From Agromyces mediolanus (lineage in GTDB: Bacteria; Actinomycetota; Actinomycetes; Actinomycetales; Microbacteriaceae), in assembly GCF_014648575.1 (NCBI RefSeq), contig NZ_BMRJ01000003.1, positions 1 to 64,000 of the forward strand: 64,000 bases of DNA, written 5' to 3'. Made by a program: the position numbers and the translations under genes. Under the pieces are notes generated by a model. That model saw nothing but the letters and a program-made list of their open reading frames with translations, ran no database searches and had not been told where the DNA came from. Of the stretch, positions 1 to 13,285 are shown one piece after another; position 1 is the first letter of the stretch; each line of letters begins with the position of its first letter.

Positions 1-283
1 ATCAATCAAAGGAATCCATACCCACTCCAAAAAGCAGGCTGGGGTTCAATAAATTGGCATTGAACATAGTGCACGCTGTTGAGTTCTCAAGAAACGGACG
101 CACCCGCTTCACGACGTCAGACGCCGCTCATTCGGAGCAATCGTTCTTCACCCGGGCATCCTGAAAGGACGGAACCGAATGCTTCGAGAACAGAAGGAAG
201 AACCTTCATGTCTCGGGATTGTTCTGCCACCTCGAAGCGGTGAGCTTCTCGCTCTTCCCGCTGCTGTGGGGCAACAGATGAAT
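1..283 (-). promoter_or_regulatory. rRNA operon leader (5' of 16S rRNA), partial
   Basis: Read on the minus strand, this stretch contains TTGAGAACTCAACAGCGTGC (about 71-90), the leader element that precedes 16S rRNA in many actinobacteria and lies in the antitermination/processing region. It is followed by AT-richer sequence running off the left edge, unlike the coding DNA nearby. The 16S gene itself is not in the window: no sequence matching its conserved 5' end is present. The operon would be transcribed leftward, away from tyrS. Identification rests on the recognised motif; the exact transcript start is inferred. Confidence 0.72.
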
Positions 284-312
284 ACTTTACGGAGATCGCC
301 ACCTCCCCGCAA
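284..312 (-). promoter_or_regulatory. candidate promoter of the rRNA operon
   Basis: On the minus strand TTGCGG (307-312) and TAAAGT (284-289) are separated by exactly 17 bases, a reasonable sigma-70-type promoter. It faces left into the rRNA leader and lies beyond the tyrS terminator. The -35 matches the consensus at only its first three positions, so another promoter in 120-440 is possible. Confidence 0.35.
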
Positions 313-444
313 CTTCGCCCTACATCCCGGGCGTGTCGCGCCTTCGGCTGCCACCGCTGCGACACGGAAGTGCCGGATCAGCGCCGGATTCCGGGCTGCG
401 CGAGCCGGAAACACGAGGCGGGCTCGAGGACCGCTCCCCGGACG

Positions 445-485
445 CGAATCGGCCCCGCCTCCGAGATGGAGGCGGGGCCGATTCG
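445..485 (-). terminator. terminator after tyrS
   Basis: A perfect 18-bp inverted repeat (445-462 with 468-485) with the five-base loop GAGAT lies 14 bases past the tyrS stop codon. There is no T-run after the stem, which is common for GC-rich actinobacterial terminators. It separates tyrS from the rRNA promoter region. Confidence 0.85.
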
Positions 486-499
486 AGGATTCGCGCGGA

Positions 500-1804
500 T
501 CAGACGACGAAGATGCCGGCGAGGGTCTTCTTGCCGCGCCGCAGCACGGCCATGCCGCCCGGCGCGACCCGCCCTTCGAGCGTCGCCTTCTCGTCGTCGA
601 CGCGGACGTTGTCGAGCGAAACCCCGCCCTGGGCGATCGCGCGACGCGCCTCGCTCGCGCTGGCGACCAGTCCGGTGTCGACGAGCAGCTGGGCGATCGG
701 CGCATCCGGCGAGGTCGTCGTGTTCGGCAGCTCGCGCAGCGCGGACTCGAGGGTCGCGGCATCCAGTTCCGAGAGCTCGCCCTGCCCGAACAGCGCCTGC
801 GATGCCGCGATGACCGCGGCCGTGGCCTCCGCCCCGTGCACCATCGTCGTCACCTCGTGCGCCAGCACCCGCTGCGCCTCGCGACGGAACGGCTCGCGCT
901 CGACGAGCTCCGCCAGCTCCTCGATGCGGGCACGGCTCAGGAACGTGAACACCTTCAGGCGCTGCACCACGTCGGCGTCGTCGGTGTTGAGCCAGAACTG
1001 GTAGAAGCGGTACGGGCTGCACATGGCCGGATCGAGCCAGATGGCGTTGCCCTCGCTCTTGCCGAACTTCGTGCCGTCGGCGTTCGTGATGAGCGGGGTG
1101 CCGATCGCGTGCACCGAGGTGCTCTCGACGCGGTGGATGAGGTCCGTGCCGCTCGTGAGGTTGCCCCACTGGTCGCTGCCGCCCGTCTGGAGCACGCAGT
1201 CGTACTGGCGGAAGAGCTCGAGGTAGTCGTAGCCCTGCAGGATCTGGTAGCTGAACTCCGTGTAACTGATGCCGGCGTCCGAGTTCAACCGCGACGCGAC
1301 CGCGTCCTTCTTCAGCATGGTGCCGACGCGGTAGTACTTGCCGATGTCGCGCAGGAAGTCGATGGCGCTGAGGTCGGCGGTCCAGTCGAGGTTGTTGACG
1401 AGACGCACCGCGCTCGGACCCTCGGCCGAGAGGAATCGGCTGACCTGCGCCTGCAGGAAGCCCACCCACTCCGAGACGGTCTCCTTCGTGTTGAGCACGC
1501 GCTCGGCCGTGGGCCTGGGGTCTCCGATGAGCCCGGTCGATCCGCCCACCAGTCCGAGCGGGCGGTGGCCGGCCAGCTGGAGCCGGCGCATCGTGAGCAG
1601 CTGCACCAGGTTGCCGAGGTGCAGGCTCGGCGCCGTGGGATCGAACCCGCAGTAATACGTGATCGGCTCGCCGGAAAGGAGCTCTTTCAGCGCAGCCTGG
1701 TCGGTCGACACGTGCACGAGGCCGCGCCAGACGAGCTCGTCCCAGACGTCCTCGAAGGAGGCGTCGTTCTGCTGGGTCGCGAGGATCTCGGGATCTGACA
1801 CCAC
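500..1804 (-). CDS. tyrS: tyrosyl-tRNA synthetase
   Basis: Cytoplasmic enzyme that charges tRNA-Tyr with tyrosine. The 434-residue protein has the class I signatures: HLGN (about residues 62-65, the HIGH motif) and KFGKS (about residue 245, the KMSKS loop). The C-terminal part resembles the S4-type RNA-binding domain of bacterial TyrRS, and the length is normal. The start is one of two consecutive GTG codons (1804 or 1801). TAGCCT (1808-1813) lies six bases before the second GTG, which would fit leaderless initiation there. The gene points toward the rRNA operon and ends in a strong hairpin. Confidence 0.97.
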   Translation of the reverse strand: MVSDPEILATQQNDASFEDVWDELVWRGLVHVSTDQAALKELLSGEPITYYCGFDPTAPSLHLGNLVQLLTMRRLQLAGHRPLGLVGGSTGLIGDPRPTAERVLNTKETVSEWVGFLQAQVSRFLSAEGPSAVRLVNNLDWTADLSAIDFLRDIGKYYRVGTMLKKDAVASRLNSDAGISYTEFSYQILQGYDYLELFRQYDCVLQTGGSDQWGNLTSGTDLIHRVESTSVHAIGTPLITNADGTKFGKSEGNAIWLDPAMCSPYRFYQFWLNTDDADVVQRLKVFTFLSRARIEELAELVEREPFRREAQRVLAHEVTTMVHGAEATAAVIAASQALFGQGELSELDAATLESALRELPNTTTSPDAPIAQLLVDTGLVASASEARRAIAQGGVSLDNVRVDDEKATLEGRVAPGGMAVLRRGKKTLAGIFVV

Positions 1805-1922
1805 GTCAGGCTACCAGCGGAGAGATTCAGGATGGGTCACTAACTGATCTGTGATTAATGCCCTATCCTTATGGTGGATGACGCGGTCGCTCCGGCCGCT
1901 CGTCCCGACCCCGAGGAGCACC

Positions 1923-2546
1923 GTGATCGTCGTCACCGCCGACCAGGTCGCGAGCCGCACGCGGCCCGATCTCACCGCCGGCGAGCGCGACCGCCTCCAG
2001 ACCGCGTACGGCGAACGCCTGCTGCTGCCGGTCGCCCGGAACGCCGGCGACGAGCTGCAGCTGCTGAGCGACGACCCGGGCGTCATCGTCGACATCGTCC
2101 TCGAGCTCGTGCGTTCGGGCGACTGGAGCGTCGGGGTGGGCGTCGGCGAGGTCCGTGAACCGCTGCCGGACGACATCCGGGAGGCGAGCGGCGCGGCGTT
2201 CTTCGCCGCGAGGGACGCGGTCGAGCGCGCCAAGAAGAGCTCGCCGCGCTTCGCGATCGGGGCCGCCTCCACGGATGCCGCCCACGTCGAGGCGCTGTTC
2301 CGGCTCGCCCTCGTGCTCCGAGACCGGCGCTCCCCCGAAGGCTGGGAAGTGTACGACCGACTCCGTGCCGGCGCCCGCCAGACCGACATCGCCGACGAAT
2401 TGGGCGTCAGCGCCCCCGCGATCAGCGCCAGGATGAAGTCGGCGAACATCCGCACCGAGCTCGACGCCCTCCCCGCGCTCGCCCGCCTGCTCGAACTCCT
2501 CGATGCCGCATCCGGCTCCGACGCCCCGATGGAAGGACGACCGTGA
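1923..2546 (+). CDS. SatD-like protein with C-terminal helix-turn-helix region
   Basis: A 207-residue soluble protein. The N-terminus (VIVVTADQVASR) resembles the opening strand of SatD-family proteins, which have no firmly assigned biochemical role. Residues about 150-185 (RQTDIADELGVSAPAISARM) look like a helix-turn-helix segment. I place the start at GTG 1923 because GAGGAG lies five bases upstream and the protein then begins with the conserved strand. An in-frame ATG at 1878, eight bases after TATCCT (1864-1869), is an alternative leaderless start that would add 15 residues. It overlaps the next gene by four bases, so the two are probably co-translated. Confidence 0.68.
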   Translation: MIVVTADQVASRTRPDLTAGERDRLQTAYGERLLLPVARNAGDELQLLSDDPGVIVDIVLELVRSGDWSVGVGVGEVREPLPDDIREASGAAFFAARDAVERAKKSSPRFAIGAASTDAAHVEALFRLALVLRDRRSPEGWEVYDRLRAGARQTDIADELGVSAPAISARMKSANIRTELDALPALARLLELLDAASGSDAPMEGRP

Positions 2547-3136
2547 CCACCTGGTACCTCGGCGAACTGCTCGGATGGATCCTGCTCGCGCTCGCACTGG
2601 GTGCTGCGACCGTCTTCGCGGTGCTCGCCTACTGGCGGCCCCGACGCCTGCACCTCTGGCTCGCGGCCGGTGCGCTCGCGCTCGCGCTCGTCGCCGCGGC
2701 GAGCCTGCCCTCCCCCGCCCCGCTCGGCATCGGCGTGCTGACCTCCGCGGCGGCGATCGCCGTCGCGGTCTTCGGCGGCGGCCCGGCGGCCGCCGTCGCG
2801 CTCGACCTCGCGATGGGCGGCTCGGTGCGGCACGGGCTGCACGGCGGCATCCTCGTGGACGCCAAGCACGGCGAGGATGTCGCGGGCGCTCGTCCGGCGC
2901 AGCGCGAGGTGCTGCGGGGCGGACGCACGATCGGGGTGCTCGAGCGGCTCGCGACGGCCGGGGCGATCGTCGCCGGCTTCCCTGAGGCGCTCGCGATCGT
3001 CGTCGCCGTGAAGGGCGTCGGCCGATTCACCGAGCTCGAGGCCCCCGAGGCGCGGGAGCGATTCATCATCGGCACTCTCGCGAGTCTCATCTGGGCCGCC
3101 GCCGCCGGGCTCGTCGCCCACCTCGTGCTGCGCTGA
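2543..3136 (+). CDS. small membrane protein coupled to the SatD-like gene
   Basis: A 197-residue protein with hydrophobic segments at about residues 8-28, 38-55, 63-88, 138-160 and 175-195, so it should sit in the cytoplasmic membrane. Between them is a conserved-looking soluble stretch and a KGVGRF...ERFIIGTL region near the C-terminus. I do not know a function for this family. The GTG start overlaps the stop of the SatD-like gene (GTGA), which implies that the two proteins are made and perhaps act together. It ends 18 bases from the convergent mpg gene, with no clear terminator between them. Confidence 0.65.
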   Translation: MTTWYLGELLGWILLALALGAATVFAVLAYWRPRRLHLWLAAGALALALVAAASLPSPAPLGIGVLTSAAAIAVAVFGGGPAAAVALDLAMGGSVRHGLHGGILVDAKHGEDVAGARPAQREVLRGGRTIGVLERLATAGAIVAGFPEALAIVVAVKGVGRFTELEAPEARERFIIGTLASLIWAAAAGLVAHLVLR

Positions 3137-3154
3137 AGCCCGGCGCGAGTCCGC

Positions 3155-3760
3155 TCAGGCGTGCGCGCCAGCGTGCCGGCGGTACGGGGAGACGCCCGGA
3201 TCTCCCGGGATCCAGAACCGCCACGGATACGCGGCGCCGCCGCCGGCCCCGTTCACGCCGGTGCGCGGTCCCGTCGCGAACGGGACCGGCGCGCTCGGCA
3301 CGCGAAGCTCGAACGGCGACGCCAGCAGGTCGGCGCCCGTCGCCGCGAGCGGCACGCCGAGCGCGATGGCGAGCCGCGCCGGCCCGCGGGCGAGGTCCCG
3401 ATCGGATGCCCCACCACGGCGAACCCGCGCGAGCTCGATCCCCTCGACCACGGTGGCGCCGCGAAGCAGCACGGCCGAAGCCTCGCCTGCCGGCCGCGAC
3501 ACGATGTTCAGGCAGGTGTGCATGCCGTAGCTGAAGTAGGCGTAGAGGTGCGCGGCCTCGCCGAACATCACCGCGGTGCGCGGCGTGAGCCCCCGATTCG
3601 CGTGCGAGCCGGGATCCTCGCCGACCCCGCGGTACGCCTCGACCTCGGAGAGGCGGATCGCGACCCGGCCTTCGGGCGTCTCGTGACTGAGCACGGCGCC
3701 GAGCAGCAGCGGCGCGAGCTCGACGGGGTCGCGCTCGAAGAAGGAGCGCGACGCCGTCAT
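3155..3760 (-). CDS. mpg: 3-methyladenine (N-methylpurine) DNA glycosylase
   Basis: Base-excision repair enzyme that removes alkylated purines from DNA. The 201-residue protein matches the AAG/MPG family: EVEAYRG...DPGSHANRGLTPRTAVMFG and the YAYFSYGMHTCLNIV core, where the YFxYG strand carries substrate-contact residues. The ATG start at 3760 lies eight bases after the argH stop, and no separate promoter is visible, so it is the last gene of the arginine operon. The role is unrelated to arginine, so the link is probably only one of shared transcription. Confidence 0.86.
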   Translation of the reverse strand: MTASRSFFERDPVELAPLLLGAVLSHETPEGRVAIRLSEVEAYRGVGEDPGSHANRGLTPRTAVMFGEAAHLYAYFSYGMHTCLNIVSRPAGEASAVLLRGATVVEGIELARVRRGGASDRDLARGPARLAIALGVPLAATGADLLASPFELRVPSAPVPFATGPRTGVNGAGGGAAYPWRFWIPGDPGVSPYRRHAGAHA

Positions 3761-3768
3761 GAGCTCGC

Positions 3769-8277
<4,509 letters not shown>

Positions 8278-8279
8278 GC

Positions 8280-9437
8280 TCAACTCGCGTACGCGCTGTT
8301 CTCGTGCACGTAGTCGTGCGTGAGGTCGTTGGTGAGGATGGTCGCCGTCGCCGGGCCGTTGTGCAGCTCGATGAGCACGTGCGTCGCGCGCGGCGCGAGG
8401 TCGACCTCGTCGCGCGGGCGATCGGGGCGACCGGCGTGGCAGACGCGCACCCCGTTCATCGACACGTCGACCAGGTAGGGGTCGAACGGGGCGGTCGTGG
8501 TGCCGATCGCGGCGAGCACCCGGCCCCAGTTCGGGTCGTTGCCGAAGATCGCCGCCTTGAAGAGGTTGTTGCGCGCGACCGAGCGGCCGACCTCGACGGC
8601 GTCGTCCTCGGTGACCGCGCCGCGCACCTCGATGGTGATGTCGTGGCTCGCCCCCTCGGCGTCGGCCTGCAGCTGCGCGGCGAGGTCGAGGCAGGCCCGG
8701 GCGAGCGCGTCGGCGAACTCCGCCTCGTCGGGGACGACGCCGGAGGCCCCGCTCGACAGGAGCGTGACCTGGTCGTTCGTCGACATGCAGCCGTCGGAGT
8801 CGAGCCGGTCGAAGCTCACCCGGGTCGCGTTGCGCAGCGCCCGGTCGAGGGCGCCGGCGTCGAGCACCGCGTCGGTCGTGAGCACGACGAGCATCGTCGC
8901 GAGCCCGGGCGCCAGCATGCCGGCGCCCTTGGCCATGCCGCCGATGCGCCAGCCGGCGCCCTCGACGATCACGGTCTTCGGCTTCGTGTCGGTCGTCATG
9001 ATGGCCCGTGCCGCGTCGTCGCCCGAGCCGTCGTCCGCGCCGAGCCGGGCGACGGCCGAGAGCACGCCCTCCTCGAGGACCTCGCCGTCGAGCTGCTCGC
9101 CGATGAGCCCGGTCGAGCAGACCAGGACGTCACCGGCGGCCACGCCGAGCGCCGAGGCCGCGGCCTCGGCGGTGCGGTGCACGACCTGGAAGCCCTCGGG
9201 CCCGGTGAAGCAGTTCGCGCCGCCGGAGTTCAGGACGACGGCGGAGACGAGACCGTCCTTCGCCGCCTCCTTCGACCAGAGGATCGGGTTCGCCTGCGCG
9301 CGGTTCGCGGTGAACACGACGGCCGCCTGCTGGGCGGGGCCGCGGTTCACCACGACGGCGAGGTCGAGTGCGCCGGAGCGCTTGATGCCGGCGGCGATCC
9401 CCGCCGCCTCGAAGCCTGCTGGGGCGGTGACGGTCAC
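8280..9437 (-). CDS. argJ: ornithine acetyltransferase / glutamate N-acetyltransferase
   Basis: Recycles the acetyl group from acetylornithine to glutamate, giving the cyclic arginine pathway. The 385-residue precursor has the self-cleavage site in [15 protein letters not shown], where the Thr of ATML becomes the nucleophile of the beta chain, as well as the FNDPNWGR-like motif [11 protein letters not shown]. The GTG start at 9437 overlaps the argC stop (GTGA). ArgJ-type enzymes can supply both acetylation activities; I cannot tell from sequence whether this one is bifunctional. Confidence 0.97.
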   Translation of the reverse strand: MTVTAPAGFEAAGIAAGIKRSGALDLAVVVNRGPAQQAAVVFTANRAQANPILWSKEAAKDGLVSAVVLNSGGANCFTGPEGFQVVHRTAEAAASALGVAAGDVLVCSTGLIGEQLDGEVLEEGVLSAVARLGADDGSGDDAARAIMTTDTKPKTVIVEGAGWRIGGMAKGAGMLAPGLATMLVVLTTDAVLDAGALDRALRNATRVSFDRLDSDGCMSTNDQVTLLSSGASGVVPDEAEFADALARACLDLAAQLQADAEGASHDITIEVRGAVTEDDAVEVGRSVARNNLFKAAIFGNDPNWGRVLAAIGTTTAPFDPYLVDVSMNGVRVCHAGRPDRPRDEVDLAPRATHVLIELHNGPATATILTNDLTHDYVHENSAYAS

Positions 9438-10477
9438 GGGGCGACTCCGTTCACGGGGAGGCCGGTCGACTCGGCGAGGCCGAGCGCGAGGTTGGCGGAT
9501 TGGATGGCGGCACCCGCGGTGCCCTTCACGAGGTTGTCGACGGCGGTGACGACGACGACGCGGCCCGCGGCCTCGTCGACGGCGACGCCCATCAGCGCCG
9601 TATTCGCGCCGAGCACGTCGGCGGTGCGCGGGAACTGGCCCTCGGGGAGCAGCTGCACGAAGCGCTCCCCCGCGTACGCGTCCTCCCAGGCCGCCCGGAC
9701 CGCCGCGGCGCTCGTGCCCGGCACGATGCGTGCGGTCGAGGTGGCGAGGATCCCCCGGGACATCGGCACGATCACCGGCGTGAAGGAGATCGTCGGCGCC
9801 GCGGCCCCCGCCCAGCGGAGTGCCTGCTGGATCTCCGGGATGTGCCGGTGCGTGCCGCCCACCGCGTACGGGTTCGCGGAGCCGAGGATCTCGGAGGCGA
9901 GCAGGTGCGTCTTCGCGCTCTTGCCGGCGCCCGAGGGCCCGACGGCGAGGACGCTCACGAGGTCGGTCGGCTCGACGACCCCGGCCCGGATGCCGGGCGC
10001 GAGCGACAGCGCCACGGTCGACGCGTTGCAGCCGGGCGCCGCGATGCGCCGGGTCTTCGCGAGCCGGTCGCGCTGGGTGCCGGAGAGCCGGGGCAGCTCG
10101 GGGACGCCGTAGGTCCACGCACCGTGGAAGTCGCCGCCGTAGAACGCGGTCCAGTCGGCGGCGCTCTCGAGGCGGTGGTCGGCGCCGCAGTCGATGACGA
10201 GGGCGTCGTCGGCGAGCTCCGCCGCGACCGCGCCCGAGGCGCCGTGCGGCAGGGCGAGGAAGACGAGGTCGTGACCGGAGAGGGTCGCGGCGCTCGTCTC
10301 CTGCAGCGTGAGATGCGTGTAGCTGCGCAGATGCGGCTGCACCTGCACGAGCGGCTGGCCCGCGTTCTGATGCGCGGTGACGGTGCGCACCTCGAACTCG
10401 GGATGGTCGGCGAGGAGCCTGAGGATCTCTCCCCCGGCATAGCCGGACGCGCCGGAGACGGCGACGGAGTAGGTCAT
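9434..10477 (-). CDS. argC: N-acetyl-gamma-glutamyl-phosphate reductase
   Basis: NADPH-dependent reduction of acetylglutamyl phosphate; first gene of the operon. The 347-residue protein opens with [10 protein letters not shown] (nucleotide-binding loop) and carries the catalytic cysteine in APGCNAST (about residue 150). The ATG start at 10477 has AAGGTGG four bases upstream. That ribosome-binding site lies inside the 11-base palindrome ACCTTTAAGGT (10484-10494). Upstream are the arginine-rich leader peptide and alternative hairpins, described separately. Confidence 0.97.
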   Translation of the reverse strand: MTYSVAVSGASGYAGGEILRLLADHPEFEVRTVTAHQNAGQPLVQVQPHLRSYTHLTLQETSAATLSGHDLVFLALPHGASGAVAAELADDALVIDCGADHRLESAADWTAFYGGDFHGAWTYGVPELPRLSGTQRDRLAKTRRIAAPGCNASTVALSLAPGIRAGVVEPTDLVSVLAVGPSGAGKSAKTHLLASEILGSANPYAVGGTHRHIPEIQQALRWAGAAAPTISFTPVIVPMSRGILATSTARIVPGTSAAAVRAAWEDAYAGERFVQLLPEGQFPRTADVLGANTALMGVAVDEAAGRVVVVTAVDNLVKGTAGAAIQSANLALGLAESTGLPVNGVAP

Positions 10478-10517
10478 GAGTCCACCTTAAAGGTCTGAGC
10501 GGTCGTGGGTCGGCTCC

Positions 10518-10580
10518 GGCGACACCGGTGCACGGCGGCATCGCCGTGCACGGGGTCGCCTAGCGTCGGCGAGCGCCCCG
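10518..10580 (-). promoter_or_regulatory. attenuator-like pair of mutually exclusive hairpins upstream of argC
   Basis: On the minus-strand RNA one hairpin is formed by GGCGAC (10555-10560) with GUCGCC (10518-10523), enclosing a perfect 10-bp stem (10542-10551 with 10528-10537) and the loop AUGC. Its outer stem begins at the last base of the leader-peptide stop codon. A competing hairpin pairs CGGGG and CGCC within the final Arg codons (10576-10580, 10568-10571) with GGCG and CCCCG (10557-10560, 10551-10555). The two share bases and cannot coexist. This is the layout expected if ribosome position on Arg codons decides RNA folding. No U-run follows, so the output could be Rho-dependent or translational. 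Confidence 0.5.
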
Positions 10581-10646
10581 GCGTCGGTCGCGCAGCGCGG
10601 CGGCGCGCAGAGGCTGCGCCGCGGCGAGGGACCGAAGGGAGGACAT
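10560..10646 (-). CDS. arginine-rich leader peptide of the arg operon
   Basis: A 28-codon frame beginning MSSLRSLAAAQPLR and ending DRRRGARRR directly before TAG. Nine of 28 residues are Arg, six of them in the last eight codons. The ATG lies six bases after TAGGGT, with TTGGCA 18 bases further upstream, so transcription should begin at or next to the start codon (leaderless). It ends 82 bases before argC, with the competing hairpins starting at its stop. The position, size and codon content are those of an amino-acid-sensing leader peptide for arginine. It is too short for statistical gene finding, so expression is inferred. Confidence 0.62.
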   Translation of the reverse strand: MSSLRSLAAAQPLRAAALRDRRRGARRR

Positions 10647-10652
10647 GCTGCG

Positions 10653-10682
10653 ACCCTACCGACTCGGCGGGAGGGATGCCAA
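10653..10682 (-). promoter_or_regulatory. promoter of the arginine operon leader
   Basis: Minus strand TTGGCA (10677-10682; five of six matches to TTGACA), an 18-base spacer and TAGGGT (10653-10658). The ATG of the leader peptide follows after six bases. It lies 19 bases beyond the pheT terminator stem, so argCJBDFH-mpg is a separate unit from pheST. I saw no ARG-box-like palindrome over it. Confidence 0.66.
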
Positions 10683-10701
10683 ACCGGAGGTCGTCGGATG
10701 A

Positions 10702-10741
10702 CGAACGGCCCCGACCGGCGGGTGCCGGGCGGGGCCGTTCG
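10702..10741 (-). terminator. terminator after pheT
   Basis: An 11-bp perfect stem (10702-10712 with 10731-10741), with an internal GC-rich loop that can extend pairing, lies 16 bases past the pheT stop. No T-run. It insulates pheST from the arginine operon. Confidence 0.75.
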
Positions 10742-10757
10742 GACGGTGCTCCGCGGC

Positions 10758-13283
10758 TCAGTCGCGGATGGCCGCGCCGAAGCGCTCGGCCGCGAGCCGG
10801 GCGCCGGCGAGCTTCGCCTCGCTCGCCTCCGCGGCGGTCAGCGTGCGGTCGGCCGCGCGGAAGCGGAGCGCGAAGGTGAGGCTCTTGCTGCCCTCGGCCA
10901 CACCCTGGCCCCGATAGTCGTCGACGAGGTGCAGCGCCTCGAGGAGCTCACCGGCCCCCTCGCGCACAGCGGCGCCGACCTCGGCGGCCGGCGTCTCGAT
11001 CGGCACGACGAGCGACAGGTCCTGCGTCGCCGCGGGGTGCGTGCCGAGGGGGCTCGCCTCGACGGTGCGGTCGGTCGCGACGATGAGCGCGTCGAGGTCG
11101 AGCTCGGCCACCGCGACGACGCGCGGGAGGTCGGCCTCCTCGGCGATGGTCGGGTGCAGCTCGCCGGCGTAGCCGATGCGCACGCCGCCGACGCGGAGCT
11201 CCGCGGTGCGGCCCGGGTGCATCGCCTGGTGGCGGCCCTGCACGACCTCGATCTCTCCGCCGGTCGCGAGCGCGATGCGGCGCACCGCGTCGAGCGCGTC
11301 GGCGAGCCCGGCGGGCACGGCGGGCTGGCCGGGCTGCTTCTCGACGACGTCGCCCGTGAACAGCACGGCGACGTGGCGCGGCTGCGGCGGGATGCCGTCG
11401 ATGAGCGCGGCCAGCTCGGCGTCGCTTGGCCGCGCGGCCGCCGCCGGCAGCACGGCGGTGCCGTACGCCCGGCCCGCCTCGGGCAGGAAGACGAGTCCCA
11501 GCTCGAAGAGCTCGAGGTCGACGAGGCCGCGCGACAGGTTGCGGCGCGCGATCTCGATGAGCCCGGGGAGGAGGGAGCGACGGAGGAACGGACGGCTCGC
11601 GTCGAGCGCGTTCGCGACGCGGACGGAGGCGACCGGCTCGCCGTCGGCGCTGCCGAACACCGCATTGTCGCGCTCGGCCACGAACGGGAACGCGAGCACC
11701 TCGGTGCCGCCGCCGGCGGCGAGGACGTCGGCGGTGCGCTTGCGCAGGCGCTGGGCGCGGGTGAGCCCGCGTCCCGGCGGCGCGACCGGGAGCACCGAGG
11801 GGATGCGGTGATACCCGACGAGCCGCGCCACCTCCTCGGCGAGCTCGGCCTTGCCGGTGAGGTCGGGGCGCCAGCTCGGCGGCGTGACCGCGAGGCCGCC
11901 CTCGGCCTCGTCGACGCGGGCGCCGATCTCGGCCAGGGCCTCGCGGATCTCGGCGTCGGTGTACTCGACGCCGATGAGGCCGGAGACGTAGCCGTCGGGC
12001 AGTGCGATGGCCTCGCGGGCGGGCGTCTCGTCGATCAGCCCGCCGACCGGGTCGGCGGTGCCGCCGGCGAGGTCGACCATGAGCTGGGCGACGCGACTCG
12101 CGGCGGCCGCGGCGATCTCCGGGTCGACCCCGCGCTCGAAGCGGCGCGAGGCCTCGCTCGGAAGCTTGTGCCGGCGCGCGGCGCGCGCGATCGACACGGT
12201 GTCGAAGTTCGCGGCCTCGATCAGGACGTTCCTGGTGGCGTCGCTCATCTCGGTGCGGGCGCCGCCCATCACCCCGGCGATGCCGATGGGCCCGGCCTCG
12301 TCGGTGATCAGCAGGTCCTCGACGTGCAGCGTGCGCTGCTTGCCGTCGAGGGTCTCGATCGTCTCGCCCTCGCGCGCCCGGCGCACGGTGATGCCGCCGA
12401 CGAGCGTGTCGAGGTCGTAGCCGTGCATCGGCTGGCCGAACTCGAGCATCACGTAGTTCGTGATGTCGATGAGCAGCGACAAGGAGCGGATGCCGGCGAG
12501 CTTCAGCCGCGCGACCATCCAGGGCGGCGTCGGGCGCGAGGGGTCGACCCCGCGAACGATGCGGGTCGCGAAGACGCTCGAGCCGACGCGGCCGCGGATC
12601 GGCGCGTCGTCGGCGATGACGACGGGGAAGGCCTCGCCCGAGGCATCCGCCGGCGCAGAGAGGGCGACCGGGTCTCGGAAGGCGGCCCCCGTGGCGTGCG
12701 CGTACTCGCGCGCGACCCCGCGGATCGAGAAGGCGTAGCCGCGGTCGGGCGTGACATTGATCTCGACCGCGGCGTCGTTCAGGCCGAGCAGTTCGATCGC
12801 GTCGCTGCCGACGGGCGCGTCGATGCCGAGCTCCGCGAGCCGGAGGATGCCGTCGTGGTCCTCGCCGAGCCCGAGCTCGCGCGCCGAGGCGATCATGCCG
12901 TCGGACACATGGCCGTAGGTCTTGCGCGCCGCGATCGGGAACGGGCCGGGCAGCACCGAGCCGGGCAGGGTCACGACGACCTTGTCGCCGGCGAAGAAGT
13001 TGCGGGCGCCGCAGACGATGCCGTGCACGGCGTCGCCGCCGTCGGCCGCCGTCTCACCCTCGGGCGCGACGCGGACCTGGCACCAGCGGATCGTCTTGCC
13101 GTTGGACTGCGGCTCCTCGACGAACTCGAGCACCTCGCCCACGACGATCGGGCCCTGGAGCTCGAAGCCGTGCACTTCTTCTTCTTCGAGGCCGACCTTC
13201 ACGAGGGCGGCGTGGACGTCCTCGGGCGTCGTCCCGGGGACGAGCTCGACGTACTCGGCGAGCCAGCTGAGCGGCACTCGCAT
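10758..13283 (-). CDS. pheT: phenylalanyl-tRNA synthetase beta subunit
   Basis: Large subunit of the alpha2-beta2 PheRS. The 841-residue protein runs in the usual order: N-terminal tRNA-binding EMAP-like domain (VGEVLEFVEEPQSNGKTIRWCQV, about residues 47-70), B3/B4 editing region (WMVARLKLAGIRSLSLLIDITNYVML in part, about 285-310), B5 DNA-binding-like domain and a C-terminal anticodon-binding domain (HLVDDYRGQGV region). ATG 13283 lies two bases after the pheS stop. Length is typical for bacteria. Confidence 0.97.
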   Translation of the reverse strand: MRVPLSWLAEYVELVPGTTPEDVHAALVKVGLEEEEVHGFELQGPIVVGEVLEFVEEPQSNGKTIRWCQVRVAPEGETAADGGDAVHGIVCGARNFFAGDKVVVTLPGSVLPGPFPIAARKTYGHVSDGMIASARELGLGEDHDGILRLAELGIDAPVGSDAIELLGLNDAAVEINVTPDRGYAFSIRGVAREYAHATGAAFRDPVALSAPADASGEAFPVVIADDAPIRGRVGSSVFATRIVRGVDPSRPTPPWMVARLKLAGIRSLSLLIDITNYVMLEFGQPMHGYDLDTLVGGITVRRAREGETIETLDGKQRTLHVEDLLITDEAGPIGIAGVMGGARTEMSDATRNVLIEAANFDTVSIARAARRHKLPSEASRRFERGVDPEIAAAAASRVAQLMVDLAGGTADPVGGLIDETPAREAIALPDGYVSGLIGVEYTDAEIREALAEIGARVDEAEGGLAVTPPSWRPDLTGKAELAEEVARLVGYHRIPSVLPVAPPGRGLTRAQRLRKRTADVLAAGGGTEVLAFPFVAERDNAVFGSADGEPVASVRVANALDASRPFLRRSLLPGLIEIARRNLSRGLVDLELFELGLVFLPEAGRAYGTAVLPAAAARPSDAELAALIDGIPPQPRHVAVLFTGDVVEKQPGQPAVPAGLADALDAVRRIALATGGEIEVVQGRHQAMHPGRTAELRVGGVRIGYAGELHPTIAEEADLPRVVAVAELDLDALIVATDRTVEASPLGTHPAATQDLSLVVPIETPAAEVGAAVREGAGELLEALHLVDDYRGQGVAEGSKSLTFALRFRAADRTLTAAEASEAKLAGARLAAERFGAAIRD

Positions 13284-13285
13284 CG

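Noticed and set aside
10528-10551. Hairpin upstream of argC as a simple intrinsic terminator of pheT
   Set aside because: pheT already has a hairpin at 10702-10741, and a promoter plus leader frame lie between; a role in arg regulation fits better.
10505-10879. Open frame on the plus strand across the argC leader
   Set aside because: Arg-rich shadow of GC-rich DNA with no ribosome-binding site or family match; the minus-strand leader peptide has a promoter and a clear context.
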